NCBI RefSeq assembly: GCF_026420145.1
Contig: NZ_JAPMLV010000001.1
Coordinates: 248,001 to 312,000 of the forward strand
DNA: 64,000 nt
Origin: Enterobacter pseudoroggenkampii
GTDB taxonomy: Bacteria; Pseudomonadota; Gammaproteobacteria; Enterobacterales; Enterobacteriaceae
Direction of reading: 5' to 3'
Shown: piece after piece, positions 1-5,807 of the stretch
Numbering within the stretch: position 1 is the first letter of the stretch
How the letters are laid out: every line of letters begins with the position of its first letter
Position numbers and translations under genes: made by a program
The notes under the pieces: generated by a model
Told to the model about the DNA's origin: nothing
The model's database searches: none
The model's input: only the letters and a program-made list of their open reading frames with translations

Positions 1-6
1 GGATTT

Positions 7-876
7 ATGGCGCTGATGTCTGAACCCGTCGTCTCACTTCAGGATGACACCCGAAAACAGCTGGGGGCATTTTTACGCGCGCGGCGTGAAAGCCTCGATC
101 CGCAGCGCTTAGGCCTGCCGCGCAGCGGTCGCCGCCGCACGCCCGGTCTGCGTCGGGAAGAGGTAGCGATGCTCGCTGACGTGGGCGTAACCTGGTACAC
201 CTGGCTTGAGCAGGGCAGGGACGTCAATCCGTCCAGCGCGGTGATGGCGGCCGTGGCAAAAGCGCTGCAATGTACCCCGACCGAGGCCCGGCATCTGTTT
301 GTATTAGCGGGTTTGCCGCCGGGTGAAGCACCCCAGGCGGTCTGCTGCGAGGGCATCAGCGAAGGCACACGCCGCCTGCTCGACACCCTGCTGCCAAAAC
401 CTGCCAGCATCCAGAAGCCCAATTTCGACATCGTGGCGTGGAACGACAGCTTCGGCCACCTGATGGGTGTGGATTTCAATGAAATCCCGCCGGAAGACCG
501 CAACTGTATTTACCTGTTCCTCACGCATCCGGCGTGGCGCGCGCGTCTTGGCAGACGCGACGACGTGCTGCCCATTTTTGTCTCCTATTTCCGCGCGGCG
601 ATGGCCGAGCACCGGGGCGACCCGCTGTGGGAAGCCAAACTGGCGCGCTTCTTTGCGGTGTCCGAAGAGTTTAAAACCCTGTGGCACCAGCGTAACGACG
701 TGCGCGGCGTGGAGAATCAGCTCAAGCTGTTTACCCATCCCGAGCTGGGGGAGTTTACGCTGCAGCAGATGTACTGGTATTCCGCGCCGCGAAACGGGTC
801 GCGTCTGCTGGTGTATCTGCCGGTAGATGAGGCAGGGGAGCGGGCGATGGCGTGGCTGGCGGCGCAGGGGAAATAG
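7..876 (+). CDS. Helix-turn-helix regulator with MmyB-like ligand domain
   Basis: This 289-residue protein begins with an XRE-type helix-turn-helix (about residues 15-85), which includes the run TPGLRREEVAMLADVG typical of the MmyB-like regulator family. The remaining ~190 residues match the pattern of the C-terminal MmyB-like domain (WN near residue 145, the stretch around LFLTHP). Family members are cytoplasmic transcription factors, and their C-terminal domain is thought to bind a small hydrophobic ligand. The target here is unknown. The gene lies at the window edge, so its upstream neighbour cannot be seen. An in-frame ATG at position 16 is an alternative start because the window holds too little upstream sequence to judge a ribosome site. 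I am confident of the family but not of the role. Confidence 0.85.
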   Translation: MALMSEPVVSLQDDTRKQLGAFLRARRESLDPQRLGLPRSGRRRTPGLRREEVAMLADVGVTWYTWLEQGRDVNPSSAVMAAVAKALQCTPTEARHLFVLAGLPPGEAPQAVCCEGISEGTRRLLDTLLPKPASIQKPNFDIVAWNDSFGHLMGVDFNEIPPEDRNCIYLFLTHPAWRARLGRRDDVLPIFVSYFRAAMAEHRGDPLWEAKLARFFAVSEEFKTLWHQRNDVRGVENQLKLFTHPELGEFTLQQMYWYSAPRNGSRLLVYLPVDEAGERAMAWLAAQGK

Positions 877-957
877 TTTTTTGCGAGGGGCTTTCAGGGA
901 ATAAGCACGGTTTCGGTTTAGCCTGGTTGAAGCGTATAAAGTGCGTCATGAAAGGCA

Positions 958-996
958 ATATTAGCCTTTAATGCAAATTGTCTTATATGCTAATAT
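958..996. promoter_or_regulatory. Inverted repeat upstream of toxin-antitoxin pair (candidate operator)
   Basis: A perfect 8-bp inverted repeat, ATATTAGC (958-965) and GCTAATAT (989-996), is separated by 23 nt and ends 18 nt before the toxin start codon. HigA/RelB-type antitoxins usually repress their own operon through such palindromes. The binding role is inferred from position only. Confidence 0.45.
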
Positions 997-1014
997 CATC
1001 AGGGATGAAAAATC

Positions 1015-1344
1015 GTGTTCAGACTTATCGTTCATGAGGCCGTTAGAGAAGAAATTCTCGCATTGCCAGCAGAGGTACAGGCGAAGCTGATTCGCCAACT
1101 TGATAAATTACGCACTCACCCGACAGCACTACGAGAACCCGACAGCAAGCCCTTACCCTATGGTTTGTTTGAAATCAGAACCGTTGGGGCGATCCATAGC
1201 CGTGGGATCTATGTGTACCAGCGGGAAAAGACGATTTTCCTGTTGCGTGTGTTTATCAAAAAGACGCAAAAAACACCCTCTGCTGAGATTCGTCTGGCGC
1301 TGAAAAGACAACAGGAGATGTTGGATGAGCAAGAAGATTATTGA
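1015..1344 (+). CDS. RelE/HigB-family toxin of a type II toxin-antitoxin pair
   Basis: This 109-residue protein has the pattern of phage-derived Gp49-like/HigB toxins. It opens with FRLIVHEAVREEILALP, has the central PLPYGLFEIR segment that replaces the usual core strand, and then an IYVYQREKTIFLLRVFIKK strand-turn. Members are ribosome-dependent mRNA interferases. The start is a GTG, since the ATG at 1004 is in another frame and stops quickly. The gene overlaps the next, an XRE antitoxin, by 20 nt. Toxin-first order is characteristic of higBA. The activity is inferred from family resemblance and gene pairing. Confidence 0.85.
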   Translation: MFRLIVHEAVREEILALPAEVQAKLIRQLDKLRTHPTALREPDSKPLPYGLFEIRTVGAIHSRGIYVYQREKTIFLLRVFIKKTQKTPSAEIRLALKRQQEMLDEQEDY

Positions 1345-1612
1345 CTGGGACGAATTAAGAACCGAGCTGTTAAGTGATGCGGAAGTAAAGGCGTCTTTTG
1401 ATGCGGAAGCCCGTAAAGAACGTTTGCAGGAGATGCTGGCACAATGGCGTAATCATGCTGGCCTGACGCGTGCTCAGGTTGCGGAGCGAATGGGCGTCAG
1501 CGCGCCAACGGTATCGCGAATGGAAGCCAATATCACCCGGGCGAGCCTTGATACGTTAACGCGATATGCGCTGGTATGTGGGGTTAAGCATCCGCAGATC
1601 ACGCTTTACTGA
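1325..1612 (+). CDS. XRE-family antitoxin (HigA-like)
   Basis: This is a 95-residue protein with a C-terminal helix-turn-helix (about residues 38-90), in which AQVAERMGVSAPTVSRMEAN forms the DNA-recognition unit. The N-terminal ~37 residues, rich in charged residues, are a probable toxin-binding segment. It starts inside the toxin gene, so the two are translationally coupled. Such antitoxins neutralise the cognate RNase and repress the operon, probably through the inverted repeat upstream of the toxin. The pair sits between core genes and has no visible mobility genes. Confidence 0.85.
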   Translation: MSKKIIDWDELRTELLSDAEVKASFDAEARKERLQEMLAQWRNHAGLTRAQVAERMGVSAPTVSRMEANITRASLDTLTRYALVCGVKHPQITLY

Positions 1613-1648
1613 TGGCTGGCACGCCGGGATCCAGCGTGCCAGTAAGGT

Positions 1649-2302
1649 TTAGCACTCAGTCACAATCGTGCTCAGCGGCAGGCGAGATTTCGGCAGCGTG
1701 GCGTTGAAATCTTCTACGCTGTGATGCCCAACCGGCACCACCACCAGGCTGGTGAAGCCCTTCTCTTTCAGGCCAAACTCTTCGTCGAGGATCGCAGCGT
1801 CGAAACCTTCGATCGGTACCGCGTCCAGGCCCATTGCGCCCACGCCCAGCAGGAAGTTGCCCACGTTCAGGTAAACCTGCTTCGCCATCCACTGGTCGTC
1901 ATCTTTCAGATCCACGCGGTGCATGTCGGCAAAGTAGGTACGGCCCTTATGGTTCGCGGCTTTGGCTTCCGGGGTGTTGAAGCGACCGTCGGCTTCTTCC
2001 TGATCGACAACGCGCTCCAGCCAGGCATCGTCCATCGCGGTTTTTGCGCAGAACACCACCACGTGAGATGCATCCAGCATTTTGCGTTCGTTGAACACAT
2101 AGGTGCCCGCGGCGGATTTCGCCACGCGCGCTTTTCCTTCCTCGGTGCTGGCCACAATGAAGTGCCACGGCTGGGAGTTGGTGCTGGACGGGCTGTACTG
2201 CAGCAGGGTTTTGATTTTTTCCGCTTCTTCCGCGGTCAGTTTTTTGCTTGCGTCGAACGCCTTGGTGGAGTGGCGTTTCAGGGCGACAGAAATGATATCC
2301 AT
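1649..2302 (-). CDS. nfsB: Oxygen-insensitive NAD(P)H nitroreductase / dihydropteridine reductase NfsB
   Basis: The 217-residue product matches the NfsB length exactly and opens with [17 protein letters not shown], the family's FMN-binding start. [14 protein letters not shown] (near residue 40) contains the characteristic flavin-contacting residues. NfsB is a cytosolic FMN homodimer that reduces nitroaromatics, including nitrofuran prodrugs, with NAD(P)H by two-electron steps. I placed the start at 2302 because AGGAG lies 5 nt upstream; a longer open frame to 2374 lacks family resemblance. Its place next to the ramR locus agrees with the arrangement I know from Salmonella and Enterobacter. 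The gene looks intact. Confidence 0.95.
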   Translation of the reverse strand: MDIISVALKRHSTKAFDASKKLTAEEAEKIKTLLQYSPSSTNSQPWHFIVASTEEGKARVAKSAAGTYVFNERKMLDASHVVVFCAKTAMDDAWLERVVDQEEADGRFNTPEAKAANHKGRTYFADMHRVDLKDDDQWMAKQVYLNVGNFLLGVGAMGLDAVPIEGFDAAILDEEFGLKEKGFTSLVVVPVGHHSVEDFNATLPKSRLPLSTIVTEC

Positions 2303-2422
2303 AACAACTCCTGGTGATGAAATTCGCCCGCTCGCGGGCGCGAAAGGAAAGCAGATTACCGCGCGAAGCGGCAAAAGATAAGTGCAATTCGAGCGCTTAA
2401 TCTGTTCGTCTCAGACGAACAA

Positions 2423-2791
2423 TCAGACTGGCCGGATCCACTTCTGGTCTTTTTTCGGCAGCTTATCCACCACCAGATGCCAGGAGTCATTAATGAGGTC
2501 GGTAACCAGTTCCGGCGTCACGTCGTCAGTGCCGTAAAGGGAAATCCAGTGCTTTTTACTCAGATGGTAGCCGGGTTCTACCCCGCGGTAGATCTGCTGG
2601 TTTAACAGTGATTTCTCCGGGTCTGACTTCAGGCTGACGTGCGGCCGCCCGTGCGCGACGGCCACAATCATGAAAATTTTTCCGCCCACTTTGAAGACGT
2701 CAAACTCCGGCCCGAACGGCCAGCAGTGTTCGGTGAACGGCAGTTCCAGGGCCACACGCATAGCGTGCTCCTGTAAGGCTTTACTCTCCAT
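2423..2791 (-). CDS. MmcQ/YjbR-family protein
   Basis: This protein of about 122 residues belongs to the MmcQ/YjbR (DUF419) family. The pattern is [23 protein letters not shown], with a double-stranded core, followed by [17 protein letters not shown] spacing and the conserved SKKHW near residue 75. These proteins have a CyaY-like fold and are often called DNA-binding, though the function is poorly defined. The ATG at 2791 overlaps the stop codon that ramR would have in its expected frame (2781-2783). A GTG at 2806, preceded by GAGG, is the alternative start. The gene lies directly downstream of ramR on the same strand and is probably co-transcribed with it. Confidence 0.8.
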   Translation of the reverse strand: MESKALQEHAMRVALELPFTEHCWPFGPEFDVFKVGGKIFMIVAVAHGRPHVSLKSDPEKSLLNQQIYRGVEPGYHLSKKHWISLYGTDDVTPELVTDLINDSWHLVVDKLPKKDQKWIRPV

Positions 2792-3357
2792 TGGCGTCCG
2801 CGCCACATCACCTCAAAGCCGAGCGCTTTAAAATCAACGGCGCGGGACGGATCGCGGGTGGCAAATTCCATCGTGCTTTCAGCCAGCGATAAGAAAAGTG
2901 CATCGCCAAACGTTTTAAATTCATCTGACATAAACACCGGGCGCACCGAGCGGCGGCACAGCTCATGGAGTTCCGGGAACATATCTTTCACCGCCTGTTC
3001 CGTTTCGACGCTCAGCTTTTCACTGACGCCAATCTGGCGGATCGCCGCATGAGAAACGGGGTTACGTATACCCCAGTCCACATAGCTGTTCCAGATATTG
3101 CGGGTATGTTCTTTAGGCAGCGTGATGGTGCGATCGAGGTTCGCCAGCATGGTCTGGCAGAGATCCTGCTTCAGATGCACATAGAGGGCATTCAGCAGAT
3201 CGTCTTTCGTAGCAAAGTAGCGGAACAGGGTACCTTCGGCGACGCCCGCCTTACGGGCAATGAGCGCCGTTGAGGCGGCGATACCTGACTGTGCAAACGC
3301 CGCCGTTGCGGCTTCCAGTAAGGCCTGTTTTTTATCTTCACTCTTCGGACGTGCCAC
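2668..3357 (-). CDS. ramR: TetR-family repressor RamR, with abnormal frameshifted C-terminus
   Basis: RamR represses ramA. It opens with [20 protein letters not shown] and a TetR helix-turn-helix at about residues 25-50 ([20 protein letters not shown]), followed by the ligand-binding domain. I chose the GTG at 3357, which has AGGGGG 9 nt upstream. The protein follows RamR to MWR at residue 186, then continues for 43 unrelated residues to a total of 229, reading through the start of the YjbR-family gene in the wrong frame. RamR is normally about 193 residues. In the neighbouring frame ADANGE and a stop (2781) follow at once, giving a ~192-194 residue protein if 2 or 8 nt were restored in the CGCG tract near 2800. 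I infer a small deletion. A sequencing error or a natural variant is possible. Confidence 0.85.
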   Translation of the reverse strand: MARPKSEDKKQALLEAATAAFAQSGIAASTALIARKAGVAEGTLFRYFATKDDLLNALYVHLKQDLCQTMLANLDRTITLPKEHTRNIWNSYVDWGIRNPVSHAAIRQIGVSEKLSVETEQAVKDMFPELHELCRRSVRPVFMSDEFKTFGDALFLSLAESTMEFATRDPSRAVDFKALGFEVMWRGRQWRVKPYRSTLCVWPWNCRSPNTAGRSGRSLTSSKWAEKFS

Positions 3358-3447
3358 TAAATTGTTCCCCCTGTCAATGGTTAAAACCCTGATTGAAACA
3401 CGTGCTTTGACACGCTGCAACGCGGAATGTCAAAGATCGAAAACGTC

Positions 3448-3475
3448 TTGACGACTTTATCATCATATCTATAAT
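3448..3475 (+). promoter_or_regulatory. romA-ramA promoter (-35 TTGACG, -10 TATAAT)
   Basis: TTGACG (3448-3453) and TATAAT (3470-3475) are separated by 16 nt, a near-consensus sigma-70 promoter facing romA. The -10 box overlaps the first half of the RamR operator, so bound RamR would block polymerase. Confidence 0.8.
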
Positions 3476-3493
3476 GAGTGCTTACTCACTCAT
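3474..3493. promoter_or_regulatory. RamR operator
   Basis: The sequence ATGAGTG-CTTACT-CACTCAT is a perfect 7-bp inverted repeat with a 6-nt spacer. It matches the known RamR site ATGAGTG-N6-CACTCAT described in Salmonella. It covers the end of the -10 box of the romA-ramA promoter and is intact here. Confidence 0.85.
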
Positions 3494-3547
3494 AATCAAG
3501 TTTACCCTGCGCACGCTATCGGATGGGGCGCGTTTTCGGGTCAGGAT

Positions 3548-4651
3548 ATGAAAAAACCTCTCTTCATCTGCGTGGTGTTAATCATGATTATTGCTTCAGC
3601 CGCGAGTTTACCGTTTGTTCTGAATGCCGGATTCGGCCAGCCGCCGCAGGGTGAGCAGCTCACCGAAGTGGAGGCCTCCCCACAGTATCGCGAGGGGAAA
3701 TTCCACAATACGCTGCCGACGCCGGGTTATAACGGTGACAAAAACATGCTGGTCGCGATGTGGGAATTTCTGACCAAAAAAACCGAAAACGCCCGCCCGG
3801 CCCGGCCGCTTCCGCTGGTGAAAACCGATCTTGCGAGCCTGCCGCTGGAGCAGGACACCCTGGTGTGGCTCGGTCACTCCTCGTGGTACCTGCAGCTCGC
3901 GGGCAAACGGATCCTGATTGACCCGGTTCTTGGCAACTATGCCGCGCCGTTCTCGTTCCTCAATAAGGCCTTTACCGGCGAGTATCCGTGGCGCGCTGAA
4001 CGCATGCCGGCGATTGACCTGCTGATTATCTCGCACGATCACTACGATCATCTGGATTACGCCACTATCAAGGCGCTACTGCCAAAGGTGAAGCGCGTGG
4101 TGACGCCGCTGGGCGTGGGATCCCACCTGCGCTACTGGGGAATGAAGCCTGAGATTATTGACGAGCGCGACTGGAACCAGTCGGTACGCATCAGCGATGA
4201 ATTGACGGTGCATGTTCTGCCAGCACGTCACTTCTCCGGGCGCGGCATTAAACGCGATCGCACCCTGTGGGGCAGCTTTATGTTCGTCACGCCAGATCAG
4301 AAGATTTATTACAGCGGGGATTCCGGTTACGGCCCGCACTTTAAGGCTATCGGCGAGCAGTTTGGTGAGGTGGATTTAGCCATTATGGAAAACGGTCAGT
4401 ACGACCAGGACTGGAAGTACATCCACATGCTGCCGGAGGAAACGGCGCAGGCCTCGGCGGATCTGAATGCGAAAGCCGTGGTGCCCGGGCATAACGGACG
4501 CTTCGTGCTGGCGAAACACGCCTGGAACGATCCGCTGATCCAGCTGGCAAAAGCCAGCAAGGATAAAAATTATCGGCTGCTGACGCCGGAACTGGGCGAG
4601 CCCGTCCGGGTAAGCGACAGCGCACAAACCTTTCGTGCGTGGTGGGAATAA
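3548..4651 (+). CDS. romA: RomA, metallo-beta-lactamase-fold hydrolase
   Basis: This 367-residue protein has an N-terminal hydrophobic segment (about residues 4-25, signal or membrane anchor) and a metallo-beta-lactamase fold. The metal-binding motif SHDHYDHLD is near residue 160, GHSSWYLQLAGKRILIDPVL lies upstream, and further histidines follow (ARHFSGRG, then YYSGDSGYGPH, then VPGHNG). Its nearest relatives in general are UlaG/NAPE-PLD-like hydrolases. Its substrate in the cell is unclear. The gene precedes ramA by 32 nt and shares the RamR-controlled promoter. The name romA comes from its reported effect on outer-membrane proteins, an effect that may be due to the co-transcribed ramA. Confidence 0.9.
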   Translation: MKKPLFICVVLIMIIASAASLPFVLNAGFGQPPQGEQLTEVEASPQYREGKFHNTLPTPGYNGDKNMLVAMWEFLTKKTENARPARPLPLVKTDLASLPLEQDTLVWLGHSSWYLQLAGKRILIDPVLGNYAAPFSFLNKAFTGEYPWRAERMPAIDLLIISHDHYDHLDYATIKALLPKVKRVVTPLGVGSHLRYWGMKPEIIDERDWNQSVRISDELTVHVLPARHFSGRGIKRDRTLWGSFMFVTPDQKIYYSGDSGYGPHFKAIGEQFGEVDLAIMENGQYDQDWKYIHMLPEETAQASADLNAKAVVPGHNGRFVLAKHAWNDPLIQLAKASKDKNYRLLTPELGEPVRVSDSAQTFRAWWE

Positions 4652-4683
4652 TGTTTAAGCGAGAAGCAGAGGGGGACAGCAGT

Positions 4684-5025
4684 ATGACCATTTCCGCTCA
4701 AGTCATCGACACTATCGTCGAATGGATCGACGACAATCTGCATCAGCCATTACGTATAGAAGAGATTGCCCGCCACGCGGGTTACTCGAAGTGGCACCTG
4801 CAGCGGCTGTTTATGCAGTACAAAGGGGAGAGCCTGGGACGTTATATCCGTGAACGTAAGCTGCTGCTGGCGGCGCGCGATCTGCGAGAATCCGACGCCC
4901 GGGTGTACGACATCTGCCTGCGCTACGGGTTTGACTCGCAGCAGACGTTTACCCGCATCTTCACCCGTACGTTCAACCAGCCGCCGGGTGCGTACCGTAA
5001 AGAGAACCATAGCCAGACACATTAA
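4684..5025 (+). CDS. ramA: AraC-family multidrug-resistance activator RamA
   Basis: This 113-residue protein is the full length of RamA and matches it closely, opening with MTISAQVIDTIVEWIDDNL. It consists only of the two AraC helix-turn-helix units (about residues 25-45 and 75-95, including GFDSQQTFTRIFTRTFNQPP), as in MarA and SoxS. RamA binds mar/sox/rob boxes and activates acrAB, tolC and micF, lowering permeability and raising efflux. The start at 4684 follows AGAGGGGGA. Expression should depend on RamR at the promoter before romA, so the altered ramR of this window matters directly. No changes are visible in the protein itself. Confidence 0.95.
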   Translation: MTISAQVIDTIVEWIDDNLHQPLRIEEIARHAGYSKWHLQRLFMQYKGESLGRYIRERKLLLAARDLRESDARVYDICLRYGFDSQQTFTRIFTRTFNQPPGAYRKENHSQTH

Positions 5026-5039
5026 CCTGTCGCGTGCAG

Positions 5040-5073
5040 GCCGGGTAAGGCGTAGCCGCCACCCGGCTTTTTT
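5040..5073. repeat. REP-type palindrome acting as terminator after ramA
   Basis: GCCGGGT (5040-5046) pairs with ACCCGGC (5061-5067) and is followed by six T residues. It lies between the convergent ends of ramA and ybdJ. The same GCCGGGT...ACCCGGC core occurs near 48.4 and 53.4 kb. It can plausibly end ramA transcription. Confidence 0.7.
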
Positions 5074-5079
5074 GTGAGC

Positions 5080-5328
5080 TCAGGACGCGAGTGAAAACCA
5101 GCGTCGCCAGACAAAACGCAGCACGAAGAATTCAATCGCCCCGAGCAGTAAAAACCACACGCAGAACAGAATGGTATAGAGCTGGTTAAGATCGACCATA
5201 TGAAAGGTCTGAACCAGCTTCTGCGCCAGCACCAGCCCAAGCGAAGGCGCAGGGAGCAGCAGGCACGAAAGCAGGGCCAGCAATAAAATGCCGCCTGCGG
5301 TGAGCAGCGATTCTAGCGGGTGTTTCAT
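5080..5328 (-). CDS. ybdJ: Inner-membrane protein YbdJ (DUF1158)
   Basis: This 82-residue protein matches E. coli YbdJ along its whole length as I remember it, opening with MKHPLESLLTAGGILLLALL and ending RFVWRRWFSLAS. It has two strong hydrophobic segments (about residues 10-32 and 48-70), so it is a small integral inner-membrane protein. Its function is unknown. In E. coli it neighbours ybdK and nfsB. Here ramR-romA-ramA sits on one side and a P-type ATPase and an RND pair separate it from ybdK. It converges with ramA across a REP-type terminator. Confidence 0.9.
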   Translation of the reverse strand: MKHPLESLLTAGGILLLALLSCLLLPAPSLGLVLAQKLVQTFHMVDLNQLYTILFCVWFLLLGAIEFFVLRFVWRRWFSLAS

Positions 5329-5499
5329 CGTAATGTTAATCGTCAGTTAAAAATGTCATTGTCCGGCATTCTGTAACGTAAAGCAATATCAGCCCCGCTG
5401 ACCTTTTTGAATAAAATAAAGACATTATTACTGCGCACAAATAACAACATACGACCCGGCGTTTATATTAATATCGCGTTATGTAAATAAACGTCCGCA

Positions 5500-5610
5500 T
5501 CAGGAAAATAATTTTACAAATGTATAGGTGCTATAACCAATTAACGTGGCAATAACAATGGCCGCGATAACGTATAACACCAGTCTGCGCCCGCGATAAA
5601 TACCCCACAT
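5500..5610 (-). CDS. Putative 36-residue single-span membrane peptide
   Basis: A short frame begins at ATG 5610, preceded by AGGGGG with 4 nt between, and encodes 36 residues. The product starts MWGIYRGRR, has a hydrophobic span rich in V, I and A (about residues 10-32) and ends VKLFS. Two arginines before the span and a lysine after it give the charge pattern of a small bitopic inner-membrane peptide. The gene lies in an otherwise empty 480-nt stretch between ybdJ and the P-type ATPase. I do not recognise it as a named small protein. The strong ribosome site and sensible topology support it. Confidence 0.55.
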   Translation of the reverse strand: MWGIYRGRRLVLYVIAAIVIATLIGYSTYTFVKLFS

Positions 5611-5807
5611 GGTTCCCCCTCGTTTAGTATTGGTTTAGAAATATTTTGTAAAAATCAGGTCATCGAAATAGTTTTAATCAGTTTTGAATAACCGAGAAGT
5701 CATTATATTGCGGTAGATCAATTTTACCCGCAAGTCTTTAAAATGAATTTATTTAAGCCCGAAAGGAATTCAGGCTTCAGTTCACCGGATATTGAAGGAA
5801 AAATACG

